Shown here: one piece after another, positions 63,321 to 64,000 of the stretch | How the letters are laid out: the number at the start of each line of letters is the position of its first letter | How positions within the stretch are numbered: the stretch's first letter is position 1 | Assembly (NCBI GenBank): GCA_914767715.1 | Contig: OU612072.1 | Location: 23,748,001-23,812,000, forward strand | DNA from: Membranipora membranacea | Lineage: Eukaryota > Bryozoa > Gymnolaemata > Cheilostomatida > Membraniporidae | Reading direction: 5' to 3' | Length of the DNA stretch: 64,000 nt | The notes under the pieces: model-generated | Told to the model about the DNA's origin: nothing | Database searches by the model: none | The model's input: only the letters and a program-made list of their open reading frames with translations | Made by a program: the position numbers and the translations under genes

Positions 63321-64000
63321 GCTTCTCAGAGTTTAGAGAGTGAATTTCTTTGAGGATATCTTTGCATAATTGCTCAGTGTCACTGAAGGTCATTACATTG
63401 TCATACATGTGTGAGTAAGTGGACTCGTTGGGACGGGATAAGTCAATGATGTGCTTACATTCTTCGTTCTAAGCAAAAGAATAAAATATACAGTTATAAA
63501 TAAAGGAGCAAGTGTGACTCAACTAGCATGAAGAGGAAAACAGTTATTTTACTGAATATTGATTGTTCCTTCTGGAGGTAAGCTGGAATGAATGTGAAGA
63601 TGAATTCAACTAAAATTGTATTAATAAATCAGAGCTCTGAGGGGACTGGAAAACTACTACTACAAGCTGCCACAAAAATAGTAGTGATCTACTTAAGTGC
63701 AACACGAATACAATATTGGGGGCTCTCAATATTGGGGACAATCAACCTTCCACCTACTCTAAGAAAATGTACATTGATGTGGTGATGAGTCATATCACAC
63801 TTACTGTTGGTTCGATTCCAGAGTCTTCTTTGATATTCATCTTCAGGCGTTCCATATGAGGAGCGGCAACAGATATTATGTAAGGTTTGATGTCATCTAC
63901 TCTTAACTTTGATACATTCTGTAAAACAAACAGCAGGTGCTTGAATTAAAAAAATAATAAGTGTAGGCAAATGTAGAAGACTCACATCTCGTTTATCGCG
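63289..64000 (-). CDS. MAGUK guanylate-kinase domain, partial gene
   Basis: Minus-strand exons: 64000-63986 (partial, five codons, phase 0), 63918-63805 (114 nt), 63468-63289 (frame-0 stop TAA at 63289-63291). The reading gives LRVDDIKPYIISVAAPHMER, then YDNVMTFSDTEQLCKDILKE. This matches the C-terminal half of membrane-associated guanylate kinases of the MPP/PALS/DLG type, whose pseudo-kinase domain has LKPYxIxIxxP, a tyrosine/phenylalanine-D block and a final WVPxxW. MAGUKs are membrane-junction and polarity scaffolds. The PDZ, SH3 and N-terminal GK parts must lie beyond 64000. The frame-0 stop interrupts the domain just before WVPVDW, which appears in the neighbouring frame. Confidence 0.7.

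Overview
This is an AT-rich, intron-dense eukaryotic window. Coding exons are short, end at GT..AG junctions with matching phases, and encode animal extracellular and signalling domains (NHL, EGF, HYR-like, CUB, NB-ARC with TPR-like helices, MAGUK guanylate kinase). It is an animal genome. The mix of secreted NHL/EGF/HYR mosaics with a large STAND NTPase suggests an early-branching marine invertebrate, and a demosponge is my best guess. That placement is inference, because no marker gene settles it. All gene models were spliced by hand from the sequence.

Layout: 1-3.26 kb is intergenic, with a dimeric tRNA-derived repeat near 2.0-2.6 kb. 3.26-8.02 kb (minus) holds gene A, a predicted 671-residue secreted protein with NHL repeats, a Thr/Pro-rich linker and two tandem HYR-like modules. 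8.0-12.2 kb is decayed element-like coding sequence, an AT-repeat tract and tRNA-like fragments. 12.2-25.7 kb (plus) holds gene B, a 22-exon predicted 879-residue secreted protein made of two copies of a ~360-residue NHL-containing module, each followed by EGF domains. 25.7-30.2 kb is gene-poor with a ~600-bp direct duplication. 30.2-33.7 kb (plus) holds gene C, a 436-residue type II membrane protein with a tyrosine-rich cytoplasmic tail, a stalk and a CUB ectodomain. 33.7-38.3 kb is gene-poor with dispersed repeats.

38.3-57.8 kb (plus) holds gene D, a predicted 1166-residue NB-ARC STAND protein with a helical TPR-like region and an unrecognised C-terminal region. Further in-phase exons run to 59.8 kb, and a frame-shifted ORF runs to 60.2 kb. 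The gene D introns are crowded with transposons: a 2.5-kb element with long inverted arms, a hAT-like element carrying a SINE, a hAT with a BED-finger remnant containing a second nested hAT, and a palindromic MITE with TTAA ends. 60.2-62.9 kb is intergenic with a third copy of the 2-kb repeat. 62.9-64.0 kb (minus) is the C-terminal end of a MAGUK guanylate-kinase gene with a frame break; the gene continues beyond the window.

Functionally, genes A and B look like extracellular or matrix proteins. Gene C looks like a surface receptor able to recruit SH2 proteins. Gene D looks like a cytosolic STAND sensor or scaffold, and the MAGUK is a junction or signalling scaffold. An innate-immunity or self-recognition role for genes A-D is a reasonable guess, but the sequence alone does not establish it.
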